Shown: positions 44,716 through 52,959 of the stretch, piece by piece
How positions within the stretch are numbered: position 1 is the stretch's first letter
How the letters are laid out: the number at the start of each line of letters is the position of its first letter
Assembly: GCF_043757465.1 (NCBI RefSeq)
Contig: NZ_JAYVPL010000147.1
Location: forward strand, 1-64,000
Length of the DNA stretch: 64,000 nucleotides
Direction: 5' to 3'
DNA from: Armatimonas sp043757465
Lineage (GTDB): Bacteria > Armatimonadota > Armatimonadia > Armatimonadales > Armatimonadaceae
Program-made: the position numbers and the translations under genes
The notes under the pieces: generated by a model
The model's input: only the letters and a program-made list of their open reading frames with translations
Told to the model about the DNA's origin: nothing
Databases searched by the model: none

Positions 44716-45624
44716 TTATTGTACAGCCCCGATGATCTGACGGACGTCGTCGAAGCCGTTCTTCTCTAAATAATCGGCGATCCCACTTGCGATCTCGATA
44801 GCGGCGAGCGGATTGACGAAGTTCACGGTTCCGGCGGCCACAGCGGTTGCGCCCGCCAGCAGAAACTCAACGGCATCGGTAGCGTTCATAATACCGCCCA
44901 TTCCGATAATCGGAATTTCCACGGTCTGGGCAACTCGGTAGACGGCGAGCAGGGCAATCGGCTTAATTGCGGGCCCCGAGAGGCCACCCGTTTTATTCGC
45001 GAGCTTAAACGTGCGCTTGCGGGCATCTATCGCGGTTCCGATCACGGTGTTGATCAGCGAGATAGCATCGGCCCCCGCATCCTCAGCGGCTTTAGCGACG
45101 GGCCGAATATCGGTGACATTGGGCGAGAGCTTGGCAATGATCGGCAGGTCGGTGACGGCGCGTACGGCGGCGACAACTTCCGCCGTCAGGTGCGGCTGGG
45201 TGGCGTAGTCCAGGCCATGGGAGACATTAGGACACGAGATATTCAGCTCAATGGCGTCCGCCCCGCCTCCCTCCGTCAAGCGCCGCGCCACATAGGCAAA
45301 ATCCTCGGGGCTCTCGCCGGGCACGTTGACAATGATCGGAACATCGAACTGCCGCAGGAACGGGAGCTTCTCGCGCAAGTAGTTCTCGATACCGCCGTTT
45401 TGTAGGCCAATCGCATTGAGCACTCCCGAGGCCGTTTCGCACATGCGCACGGGTGGGTTACCTCGGCGTGGCTCCCGCGTCGTTGCTTTGACACAGACCG
45501 CGCCAAGCAGGCTCAGATCCACTAAGTCTTTGGTCTCGGAGCCGAAGCCAAAGGTGCCGGAGCCTGTGGTGACGGGCGTGCGCATCGTCATCGAGCCGAT
45601 CTTCACCTCAAGATTCACTGCCAT
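44716..45624 (-). CDS. pyrD: Dihydroorotate dehydrogenase, type 1B catalytic subunit
   Basis: A 302-residue FMN enzyme of pyrimidine synthesis that oxidises dihydroorotate. NAIGLQNGGIENY, ELNISCPNV (catalytic Cys in the 1B class) and KLSPNVTDI are present. It works with PyrK, encoded just upstream, to pass electrons to NAD. The ATG lies in the second copy of a 20-base tandem duplication spanning the pyrK-pyrD junction. Confidence 0.96.
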   Translation of the reverse strand: MAVNLEVKIGSMTMRTPVTTGSGTFGFGSETKDLVDLSLLGAVCVKATTREPRRGNPPVRMCETASGVLNAIGLQNGGIENYLREKLPFLRQFDVPIIVNVPGESPEDFAYVARRLTEGGGADAIELNISCPNVSHGLDYATQPHLTAEVVAAVRAVTDLPIIAKLSPNVTDIRPVAKAAEDAGADAISLINTVIGTAIDARKRTFKLANKTGGLSGPAIKPIALLAVYRVAQTVEIPIIGMGGIMNATDAVEFLLAGATAVAAGTVNFVNPLAAIEIASGIADYLEKNGFDDVRQIIGAVQ

Positions 45625-45652
45625 GTGACCTCATTCACTGCCATGTGACCTC
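45613..45652 (-). repeat. 20-base tandem duplication at the pyrK-pyrD junction
   Basis: Two identical 20-base copies (45613-45632, 45633-45652). One holds the pyrK stop, the other the pyrD start. Confidence 0.88.
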
Positions 45653-46456
45653 CGTTGCGGGGTAGACCGGGCCATCGGTGCAGGTGCGCGAGAAGCTGCC
45701 ATCGGCTTTCTGGAGCACGCACCCCACGCAGATTCCGATTCCACAGGGCATGGGCGTCTCCATCGAGACCTGACAGGGTTTGTTATAGGCGATACACAGC
45801 TCGGCGACGGCGCGCATCATCGGGGTTGGACCACAGGTATAAACACAGACACTGGTCCCCCCGCTGGCGGGGGCGAGGGGGGAAAGCAGTGGTAGCAAGC
45901 CGTCCGTCACACGCCCTTTCACCCCAAGGCTGCCGTCGTCGGTGCAGGCGATAATCTCCACGCCCGCCTCGCGCAAGCCCTCATCGCCGACGAGCAGATT
46001 CGCGCTCCGGGCTCCGTAGATGAGAGTGACCTTGGCGCTCGGGTTAGCGGCCTTGATGGTCTTGGCCAGAAAGTTCAGCGGCGGAACCCCGTAGCCGCCG
46101 CCCACCAGCACGTGATGGACATCGGCATGCGGGTCGGCATCGAAGACGCGCCCTCCGAGCGGCCCCAGAAAGTCCAGCCTATCGCCCGGCTCGTACTGGG
46201 CCATAGTGCGCGTCGTCGGCCCGTAGACGGAGAAGAGAATGGAGCAGTGGCCCGCCTCTCTGTCCACGGTAAAGATCGAGAAGGGCTTGCGCAGGATCGA
46301 GCTTCCCGGATTGGCAGGCGTGGTGGCCCCCACCGCGATAAAGTGCCCGGGCCGTGCATCACACGCCGTCTCAGGGTCGTCGAAGGTTAAAACAAAGTGT
46401 CCCGGAGCGGCAAGGGCCTGCACGGAGACAATGGTAGCAGCACGTTTACGAATCAC
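45635..46456 (-). CDS. pyrK: Dihydroorotate dehydrogenase electron-transfer subunit
   Basis: A 273-residue FAD and [2Fe-2S] protein. The N-terminal half binds FAD (PFSIFTVDREAG); the NAD domain has GGGYGVPPLNFLAK; the cluster cysteines are in MPCGIGICVGCVLQ and CTDG near the C-terminus. Residues about 190-201 (SPLAPASGG) are encoded by a GC-rich repeat inserted before VCVYTCGPTPMM. GTG start at 46456, with TACAAT 8 bases upstream. First gene of the operon. Confidence 0.94.
   Translation of the reverse strand: MIRKRAATIVSVQALAAPGHFVLTFDDPETACDARPGHFIAVGATTPANPGSSILRKPFSIFTVDREAGHCSILFSVYGPTTRTMAQYEPGDRLDFLGPLGGRVFDADPHADVHHVLVGGGYGVPPLNFLAKTIKAANPSAKVTLIYGARSANLLVGDEGLREAGVEIIACTDDGSLGVKGRVTDGLLPLLSPLAPASGGTSVCVYTCGPTPMMRAVAELCIAYNKPCQVSMETPMPCGIGICVGCVLQKADGSFSRTCTDGPVYPATEVTWQ
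45856..45886. repeat. GC-rich repeat copy, in frame in pyrK
   Basis: Reads CCCCCGCTGGCGGGGGCGAGGGGGG on the plus strand, adding about 10 residues to PyrK in the loop before the TCGP motif. Confidence 0.65.
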
Positions 46457-46464
46457 GTCGCGCC

Positions 46465-46470
46465 ATTGTA
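46465..46470 (-). promoter_or_regulatory. -10 element of the pyrK operon, leaderless GTG
   Basis: TACAAT on the minus strand, 8 bases before GTG 46456. Confidence 0.5.
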
Positions 46471-46492
46471 CCCGACCGCGCCGAAGAATCGC

Positions 46493-47170
46493 CTACCTGC
46501 GCCGACGAGCCACGATTCCACCGACGATGCCAAGCGCCACAAGCGCCAGCGTGCCCGGCTCCGGGCCGACAAAGCCACCCGAGTAGAAAATCGTCCCGTT
46601 CCAGACACGCGGCGTACGTACAGTCCCCCCAACAAAAAAATCGTTGGTTGCAGAGCCCGCGCTCAGCGAGAGATCCACATTGGAGAAGAACAAACTTGGG
46701 GGAGGCTCAAGTGTAGTGCCCGTGTACTGGGCGATGTAGCCGATGTTATGAATCGCCATACCCGTGACCCCGGGCCCCAGCACAAAGTCGGTAATATCAA
46801 CCTGACTAGGTGTATTGATCGCGGCAGCAACACCAGAGCCTGTTGAGCGCAGTGTCCACCCTGCCGCGCTCCCCTCAAAACCCGTTGCCGTTCCAGAGCG
46901 CGTCCAGACCTCAAGGCTGATGGGGGCTCCCAGCGAGATCGAGCCTGGATTTGCCGTCCCCACGTTGGCATTGACTCCCAGGCTGGTGAGGGTGAGAGCG
47001 GAAACTGCATTCAGATCAAAGAAAACGCCCCCGCCCTGACTATTGCCATTATTGCTATTAAAAAACGTCGTCAGAGATTGTGCCCGCGCCCCGGGGGAGA
47101 GCGCGATCCCCACGAGAAGGGACAGTATCGAAACACGACAACGGCAACGCGAGAAACGAGTACGAGTCAT
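46493..47170 (-). CDS. PEP-CTERM sorted surface protein
   Basis: A 225-residue secreted protein. A signal peptide (about 30 residues, ends ARAQ) precedes a beta-rich domain with LSLGAP-type repeats; the C-terminus is GPEPGTLALVALGIVGGIVARRRR-like: PEP motif, hydrophobic helix, Arg cluster. That is the exosortase sorting signal. No exosortase gene is in the window. The function of the mature domain is unknown. Confidence 0.9.
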   Translation of the reverse strand: MTRTRFSRCRCRVSILSLLVGIALSPGARAQSLTTFFNSNNGNSQGGGVFFDLNAVSALTLTSLGVNANVGTANPGSISLGAPISLEVWTRSGTATGFEGSAAGWTLRSTGSGVAAAINTPSQVDITDFVLGPGVTGMAIHNIGYIAQYTGTTLEPPPSLFFSNVDLSLSAGSATNDFFVGGTVRTPRVWNGTIFYSGGFVGPEPGTLALVALGIVGGIVARRRR

Positions 47171-47224
47171 ATAATTTTTTTAACCTTGTCATCATCTATC
47201 CAGGATGCGCTTTGACGCGTTCAG

Positions 47225-47539
47225 ATGATCTTCCTTGAAACGCCCACCCCAGACGGTACACACCTCTATTATATACCAGGTTCGTCTTTTTCAAACCTAT
47301 TGGCAATCTGCCCCAGCTCATTGCCCCAATCGCCCCTTACCCCTCCCCGAGCCGCGTTCTACGCCCAAGTCGAAGCCGCCGAAGAAGCCCGGCTTGCTCC
47401 CCAGCGTGCCCAGCGCGAGCGTGAGAAAGCGGCGCACGCGCAGTCTCTCATCGGATTGGAGACGATTCTCTCACAAAAACGCGACTCGCTTCAGCGGCTA
47501 GAACTGCTCGTTTCTGCTATGGGCGGACACTACAGATGA
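47225..47539 (+). CDS. Hypothetical coiled-coil protein
   Basis: A 104-residue protein whose second half (AQVEAAEEARLAPQRAQRER and onward) is a charged coiled coil. The N-terminal third is not similar to anything I know. The start at 47225 is weak: no ribosome site or -10 is nearby. It overlaps the next gene by 4 bases (ATGA), which supports translation. Possibly a remnant. Confidence 0.5.
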   Translation: MIFLETPTPDGTHLYYIPGSSFSNLLAICPSSLPQSPLTPPRAAFYAQVEAAEEARLAPQRAQREREKAAHAQSLIGLETILSQKRDSLQRLELLVSAMGGHYR

Positions 47540-47706
47540 GCCTTCCTGTGATCCACCACGACCAGGAATTAAAAGTGACCCAAGAGCGCATCGTGCGCTT
47601 CGAGATCGAGCGTATGCATACCGAAGTCATGGCCTACCTGAGCCGCCACAGCACCGAAGTGCTCGCGACGGCTGCCCCCCCAGCCCCCGCCCGGCGGGGG
47701 AGATAG
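47536..47706 (+). CDS. Very small protein ending in a GC-rich repeat
   Basis: A 56-residue reading frame starting at the ATGA overlap. It begins MSLPVIHHDQELKVTQERIV, is likely helical, and its last 12 residues (AAPPAPARRGR) are encoded by a copy of the GC-rich repeat, which also precedes the TAG. Coupled with the 104-residue gene. Function unknown. Confidence 0.45.
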   Translation: MSLPVIHHDQELKVTQERIVRFEIERMHTEVMAYLSRHSTEVLATAAPPAPARRGR

Positions 47707-47767
47707 AAGAAATCGGATTCCTTATTGTCCCCCCGCCGGGTACCCTTTGGGTGGGGGGTTAGGGGGC
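47674..47767. repeat. Inverted pair of GC-rich repeats
   Basis: Copy 47674-47701 (CAGCCCCCGCCCGGCGGGGG) and copy 47728-47767 (CCCCCCGCCGGGTACCC then TTTGGGTGGGGGGTTAGGGGGC) lie in opposite orientation with 26 bases between them, between two convergent genes. Confidence 0.65.
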
Positions 47768-47837
47768 AAGTTACTCCCCGACCCTAGTCCCCCCCGCTAT
47801 GCGGTTGCCGATGCATTTGCAAGAGTGGGAGATACAA

Positions 47838-48542
47838 TTACTTGCGACGCTTGATCGCAATGCCACCTGCGATACCCAAAGTAAGAAGAGCCAGCGTGCC
47901 TGGCTCAGGAGCAGCGGAAGAAGCTGCGACTCCTACCACGACATTGTCCATCGTGTTCCATCGATTTGGGGTGAGTCCCCCCGCATTGGCTGTCACGGAG
48001 ACGAGAGGCGTGGTGGAGATCCAACCGAAAAAGTTAGTGACGGAGTTTACGCCAGCCGCGAGAGGGGAGTCCGCATCCACTCCGTTGGAAGCGAAGGCGG
48101 AGACAGAGTTCCCTACAAAAGGTTGGAAGTTACCACCGCTATCGGTCAGGAAGAAATCCGCACCGAAAGCGAAGACCTGTGCCGGGGAGCTGCTCACCGT
48201 CGCCACTAGGTTGTTCGTTGCATCATTGGTAGACATGGCTCCGGCAATCGAGAACAATCCACTCGGCGGTGCTGTGTACGTGACGGAGAAACCGTTGCCA
48301 GAGCGCGTTGCAGAGGCCCCTTGGATTCCGCCGTTTGTGACACCCGCAAAATCATCGTTAAAGAAACCTGGCTGTAGTGCCGCCAGAAAACTAGCACGGT
48401 TTGTAAAAGTGGTAATCGTTGCCTGCGCCGCTTGTGGGAGCGCCGCCAGTCCGAGAAGTGTGAGTGCGGCAAGCGTGCCGCGTGTGTTTGCGAAACGAGA
48501 AAAAACTATGAACTCTATCCTTTGTGCCTCAGGCAGAAACAC
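47838..48542 (-). CDS. PEP-CTERM sorted surface protein
   Basis: A 234-residue secreted protein with signal peptide (core TLAALTLLGLAAL, cleavage after AQA) and a C-terminal PEPGTLALLTLGIAGGIAIKRRK-type sorting tail. The mature domain is beta-rich, 150 residues, no family assigned. The start is uncertain: GTG 48542 gives a long n-region; no better ATG is found. It lies divergent from the ABC exporter, 120 bases away. Confidence 0.85.
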   Translation of the reverse strand: MFLPEAQRIEFIVFSRFANTRGTLAALTLLGLAALPQAAQATITTFTNRASFLAALQPGFFNDDFAGVTNGGIQGASATRSGNGFSVTYTAPPSGLFSIAGAMSTNDATNNLVATVSSSPAQVFAFGADFFLTDSGGNFQPFVGNSVSAFASNGVDADSPLAAGVNSVTNFFGWISTTPLVSVTANAGGLTPNRWNTMDNVVVGVAASSAAPEPGTLALLTLGIAGGIAIKRRK

Positions 48543-48649
48543 TGTCTACCCTGAAGCGGTGCCGTGGCTGATGCGTCTCAGGCCGGCAACTTACGCGGAG
48601 ATTATACACAAAATTACTCAAAAGCCTGTCAAAAAACCGTTTGCGGGGG

Positions 48650-48655
48650 TAGACT
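48650..48655 (+). promoter_or_regulatory. -10 element of the ABC exporter gene, leaderless type
   Basis: TAGACT, 7 bases before ATG 48663, inside the longer in-frame ORF beginning at 48564, which it rules against. Confidence 0.5.
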
Positions 48656-48662
48656 ACTACCT

Positions 48663-50927
48663 ATGGCAATGCTCGAAGAGCTTCCCGCCTCGGTTGAGGC
48701 GGCGCTCCAGGCCCAGCGGAATGGCCACGGTTCTGATCCCCTCACCCTCGCGGTCAAGGCGGATATCAATACTAGCGGTGTAATCGGCGAGCGGTGGGTA
48801 ACCATGGACGCGGACGCGATCCGGGTCTACTCCCCCAACGGCGCAAGCGGCTCAGCGGCGCATCTGGACCTCTCGGTTCTCGTCAGCGAGATCACCGGCG
48901 CAAAGACCGAGTCGCTGGTGGGCGGCGGGGCGCTGACCGTCTCGCGTGGCTCGGACATTATCGAGCTGGCACGCTACACCACGCCGCTGGGCGGGCGCAT
49001 GGCGGGCGTGGCGCGTGTCATGGAGGCCATCGCCAAGGGGCGCGATCTGCCCGATGCTGAGCTGGAGGAGGTAGAAAAACTCTGCCCCAAGTGCAGCCGC
49101 GCCCTGCCCAAGGACTCCGATGTCTGCCGCCACTGTTTTGACAAGCGCGCGACGTTTACCCGACTGCTCGGCTACGCCAAGGGCTACAAGCTCCAGGCCG
49201 TTATCGTCACCACTCTGATGATCGCGGGCACGGCGCTACAGCTACTGCCCGGCTGGATTGTCAAGCGCCTCACCGACGATGTGCTCGTCCCCAAAGTGGC
49301 AGTCGCCGCCGCCGACCGGCTACACGGGCTGATCTACTGGGTGCTCGTGATGATCGGCGCGACCGTGCTGGGCCTCGTGATGGGCATCTTCCGCTCGCGC
49401 CTCACTGCGTATCTCTCGCTGACCATGACCCGGCAGATCCGCACCGAGACCTACGCGACACTCCAGAAGCTCGGGCTCTCGTACTACGACAAGCGGCAGT
49501 CGGGCGCGCTGTTAAATCGTGTCACCTCCGATGTCAACGAGCTCAATAACTTCCTCGTAGACGGCCTCCAGATGCTCGTGGTCAATGGCCTGATGCTGGT
49601 CGGGACACTCGTGATTGTCTTCACCCAGAACTGGCGGCTCGCGCTTCTGGTGATGATCCCCATCCCGCTCGTGATACTCGGCACGACCCGCATCTGGAAG
49701 TTTCTGTGGGGACGATTAGAGAAACTCTGGAACCTGCGCTCGTCCATGACGGCCAGTATCGCGGTCGCGCTCAATGGCACTCGCGTCGTGAAGGCTTTTG
49801 CGCAAGAGGATCGGGAGATGGCGCGCTTCAACCAGAAGGTGGGTGCGCTCTACCACGCAAACTTAGATCTGGAGAACTGGTGGGCGACGCTGCTGCCCAT
49901 TCTGGGTTTTCTCATGACCAGCGGCGGGTTTATTGTCTGGTATGTCGGCGGGCAGCAAGTGATCGCGGAAGAGATCACGTTCGGCACGCTGAACATGTTC
50001 TTCTACTACCTCGGGCAGCTCTACGGCCCGCTCCAGGGCATGACAAGAATTGCAGACTGGCTGGGCCGCGTGCTCACCAGCGCCGAGCGTGTCTTTGAGG
50101 TGATGGATACCCAGGCCGATGTCGCCGACAGCGCCGACTCCGTTGCCATGCCCAACATGAAGGGTGAGCTGCTCTTTGAGAATGTCAGCTTTGGCTACGA
50201 TAAAGCGCGGCGGGTCTTAGAGAACGTGGATCTGCATGTCATGCCCGGCGAGATGATCGGCCTCGTGGGGCACTCCGGCGCAGGCAAGTCCACGATTATC
50301 AACCTGATCTCGCGCTTCTATGATCCGAGTGAGGGACGTATCTTAATTGATGGTGTCGAGATGAAGAAAGTCAAGCTCCAAGATCTCAGAAGCCAGATGG
50401 GAATCGTGCTCCAGGAGCCGTTTCTCTTCCCCGGCACCATCGCGGAGAACATCGCCTACGGTAAAGCGGACGCCACACTTGAGCAGATCATGCGCGCCGC
50501 AAAAGCCGCCAACGCCCACGACTTCATCTTGCGCTTCCCCGACGGCTACGACTCCTTAGTGGGCGAGCGCGGTGCACGGCTCTCCGGCGGCGAGCGCCAG
50601 CGCATTAGTATCGCACGCGCCATTCTGCACGACCCGAAAGTGCTGATCCTCGACGAAGCCACGGCGTCCGTGGACACCGAGACCGAGAAGCAGATCCAGG
50701 AAGCCATCCAGCGCCTGATCGCGGGCCGCACCACGTTCGCCATCGCCCACCGCCTTTCTACGCTCCGCAACGCCGATAGATTAGTGGTGATCGAGAAAGG
50801 CCGCGTCGCCGAGATGGGCACCCACGCCGAGCTGATGGAGAAAGACAACGGCATCTTCAGAAAGCTCGTCGAGATGCAGCTTGAAGTCAACAAACTCAAG
50901 TCCGAGAACATGATTTTGGAAGAGTAG
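48663..50927 (+). CDS. ABC exporter with N-terminal zinc ribbon
   Basis: A 754-residue half-transporter, probably a homodimer. Residues 1-135 form a beta-rich domain; a zinc ribbon follows (CPKCSRALPKDSDVCRHC, about 141-158). Six helices span about 180-460. The ATPase domain has GHSGAGKST (Walker A), LSGGERQRISIARA (signature) and LILDEATASVD (Walker B). Some DUF1854 neighbours belong to this subgroup; a DUF1854 gene lies 2 kb downstream. Substrate unknown. Confidence 0.92.
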   Translation: MAMLEELPASVEAALQAQRNGHGSDPLTLAVKADINTSGVIGERWVTMDADAIRVYSPNGASGSAAHLDLSVLVSEITGAKTESLVGGGALTVSRGSDIIELARYTTPLGGRMAGVARVMEAIAKGRDLPDAELEEVEKLCPKCSRALPKDSDVCRHCFDKRATFTRLLGYAKGYKLQAVIVTTLMIAGTALQLLPGWIVKRLTDDVLVPKVAVAAADRLHGLIYWVLVMIGATVLGLVMGIFRSRLTAYLSLTMTRQIRTETYATLQKLGLSYYDKRQSGALLNRVTSDVNELNNFLVDGLQMLVVNGLMLVGTLVIVFTQNWRLALLVMIPIPLVILGTTRIWKFLWGRLEKLWNLRSSMTASIAVALNGTRVVKAFAQEDREMARFNQKVGALYHANLDLENWWATLLPILGFLMTSGGFIVWYVGGQQVIAEEITFGTLNMFFYYLGQLYGPLQGMTRIADWLGRVLTSAERVFEVMDTQADVADSADSVAMPNMKGELLFENVSFGYDKARRVLENVDLHVMPGEMIGLVGHSGAGKSTIINLISRFYDPSEGRILIDGVEMKKVKLQDLRSQMGIVLQEPFLFPGTIAENIAYGKADATLEQIMRAAKAANAHDFILRFPDGYDSLVGERGARLSGGERQRISIARAILHDPKVLILDEATASVDTETEKQIQEAIQRLIAGRTTFAIAHRLSTLRNADRLVVIEKGRVAEMGTHAELMEKDNGIFRKLVEMQLEVNKLKSENMILEE

Positions 50928-50933
50928 CCGCGA

Positions 50934-50939
50934 TAGAAT
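50934..50939 (+). promoter_or_regulatory. -10 element of the DUF4058 gene, leaderless type
   Basis: TAGAAT, 7 bases before ATG 50947. Confidence 0.5.
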
Positions 50940-50946
50940 AAGTATT

Positions 50947-51741
50947 ATGCCTGGCCCGTTTCCTGGAATGGATCCCTACCTTGAGCTGCCCGAAAACTGG
51001 CGCGGCGTTCATAGCCTGCTGATTGCTGTCTTGGTGGAGCAACTCAACGCTCACCTTCCCCTACCTTTCGCCGCCGTTGCCGAAGAGCGTTGCTACGTCT
51101 TTCAGGAAGAGCGCGAGATTATCCCTGATATCGGACTCGTTCGTCCCTTCGAGTCTCGCTTAAAAACCACAAGTGCCAGCACTGCTCTTTTAGAGCGTCC
51201 TGCGGTCACTCCCGCCGAAGTCATGCAACTGGAGTCTATCGAAGTCAAACAGCGCTTCATCAATGTCATCACAGTGCGAGATAGAGAGCTTGTTACCACT
51301 ATTGAGCTGCTCAGCCCCGTCAATAAGTCCCGTGAAGGACGACGCAAATATCAACGTAAACAAGCCGAGATTCTTAAGAGCGACGTACATCTGATTGAGA
51401 TTGATCTTTTACGTTGCGGTGAGCACACCGCGCATATTCCGCTGGCACGCCTTCGTCAGCGTGGCAAACCCTGGGACTATCTCGTCTGCCTGCACCGTGC
51501 CCATCAGCGCCATCGGGTAGAGTATTGGGCCATCCCACTTTCGCAGCGGCTCCCCACCGTTGCCGTACCTCTTACCGATGAAGCCGCCGACATTCCACTC
51601 GATCTCCAAAACGCTCTGGACACCCTTTACGACCGAGGAGCCTACAGCCGCATTCTGGACTACGACCAGCCCCTGATTCCCGCTCTCAACACCGAAAACC
51701 AGAAATGGGCAGAGAATGTCCTCCTCGAACGGAGTCATTAA
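50947..51741 (+). CDS. DUF4058 family protein
   Basis: A 264-residue protein with the DUF4058 start PGPFPGMDPYLE. Sequence features such as LVEQLNAHLPLPFAAVAEERCY and INVITVRDRELVTTIELLSPVNKS are those of the family, which is abundant in cyanobacteria and Planctomycetes and has unknown function. It overlaps the next gene by 1 base. The promoter at 50934 suggests an independent unit placed behind the ABC gene. Confidence 0.9.
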   Translation: MPGPFPGMDPYLELPENWRGVHSLLIAVLVEQLNAHLPLPFAAVAEERCYVFQEEREIIPDIGLVRPFESRLKTTSASTALLERPAVTPAEVMQLESIEVKQRFINVITVRDRELVTTIELLSPVNKSREGRRKYQRKQAEILKSDVHLIEIDLLRCGEHTAHIPLARLRQRGKPWDYLVCLHRAHQRHRVEYWAIPLSQRLPTVAVPLTDEAADIPLDLQNALDTLYDRGAYSRILDYDQPLIPALNTENQKWAENVLLERSH

Positions 51742-52343
51742 TGGCTTACTCAAAGTTTAAGCTGGGACAAGTTCTGGACACTTTTGACATCACTCTCATT
51801 GAAGGCGTTGATCTCTTTCCTGATGTAGCGCCTGCCGAGCCGAGCGAGCTTCTCACGGCGGTTCTCAAACGCGGCATACCACTTGCCGAGGCTATCTCCA
51901 CAGAGAAAGCACGCTCCGAGTTTGTTCTTGCTCCCTTGCTCGCTGAGGTTCGAGAACGGATGGAGGGGCGTATCTCGCTGTTCTCTGGGGTGGATTTTAC
52001 CGTAGATGCCGCACGCGGTCTGAACGGCGAGTGCGACTTTTTGCTCTCCCGCTCGCCGCTTCAGTCCGTGCTACGTGCTCCGGCATTTGCCATTGTCGAG
52101 GCCAAGAACCTGAGCCTCGCGCCGGGACTGGGTCAGTGCATCGCAGAAATGATCGCAGCGCAGATTTTCAATGAGAACGCGGGCAAGCCACTGCCGTGCA
52201 TTTGGGGGGCCGTGACAACAGGGCTAAGCTGGCGCTTTCTGAAGCTGGAAGGCCAGATGGTGACAATGGATCATCTGGAGCGCTCTCTCAATGGAGTGGC
52301 GGGGATTCTAGGAATTTTACTGTACATTGCCGAGGGCAACTAG
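51741..52343 (+). CDS. PD-(D/E)xK nuclease-like protein, paralogue 1
   Basis: A 200-residue protein. GECDFLLSRSP followed by AFAIVEAKNLSLAPGLGQCIAEM resembles the D...ExK core of PD-(D/E)xK nucleases; the fold is inferred from motif only. Related proteins are common in cyanobacteria and are often annotated hypothetical. ATG 51741 overlaps the DUF4058 stop (TAATG). It is about 45% alike to the next gene by eye, so a tandem duplication. Confidence 0.75.
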   Translation: MAYSKFKLGQVLDTFDITLIEGVDLFPDVAPAEPSELLTAVLKRGIPLAEAISTEKARSEFVLAPLLAEVRERMEGRISLFSGVDFTVDAARGLNGECDFLLSRSPLQSVLRAPAFAIVEAKNLSLAPGLGQCIAEMIAAQIFNENAGKPLPCIWGAVTTGLSWRFLKLEGQMVTMDHLERSLNGVAGILGILLYIAEGN

Positions 52344-52350
52344 GAGACCT

Positions 52351-52953
52351 ATGGCTTACTCAAAGTTCACCCTCGAAAAAGCACTGAAGGAGCTAGAGCT
52401 GACTCTAGTGAGTGTGCCGGAGATTTTCGCAGGCGTTGCGCCGGTTGCCGTCTCAGAGCCAATGGCGGGGCTTTTGCAGCAGTATCTAACGATCGCTTTA
52501 GGAGTGGCAACGGAGAAAGCGCGCTCGGAGTACTTGGTCGCTCCCCTACTCTTTGAGCTTCGCCAGCGCACGGGCGGCCAGATTTCGATCTTCTCCGGCG
52601 TGGCCTTTGACGTAGACCCGGCGCGAGGGCTTGCCGGGGCGTGCGATTTTCTTCTCGCGAAATCGCCCGAGCAAAACGTACTTCAATCGCCGGTCTTTGC
52701 AGCGGTAGAATCGAAAAGCGAGAACCTGCGTCCGGGGCTGGGGCAGTGCCTCGCCGAGATGGTAGCCGTGCAGCTCTTCAACCAGCGGGAAGGCCATCCG
52801 TTGCCCACAGTCTGGGGCACGGTCACGTCGGGCCTCGCGTGGCGTTTTATGAAGCTGGAAGGCCAGACGGTTTTTCTGGAGAACCAGGAGCGCTCCCTCG
52901 GCGATGGGAGCGAGGTTCTCGGAATTTTACTGCATATTGCAGAAGGTAAATAG
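52351..52953 (+). CDS. PD-(D/E)xK nuclease-like protein, paralogue 2
   Basis: A 200-residue paralogue of the preceding gene: same MAYSKFTLEKALKEL start, GACDFLLAKSPEQNVL and PVFAAVESKSENLRPGLGQCL. The catalytic-looking block reads ESK in place of EAK, the spacing is the same. GGAG lies 6 bases before ATG 52351, chosen over 52327. Function unknown. Confidence 0.75.
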   Translation: MAYSKFTLEKALKELELTLVSVPEIFAGVAPVAVSEPMAGLLQQYLTIALGVATEKARSEYLVAPLLFELRQRTGGQISIFSGVAFDVDPARGLAGACDFLLAKSPEQNVLQSPVFAAVESKSENLRPGLGQCLAEMVAVQLFNQREGHPLPTVWGTVTSGLAWRFMKLEGQTVFLENQERSLGDGSEVLGILLHIAEGK

Positions 52954-52959
52954 TAAATC

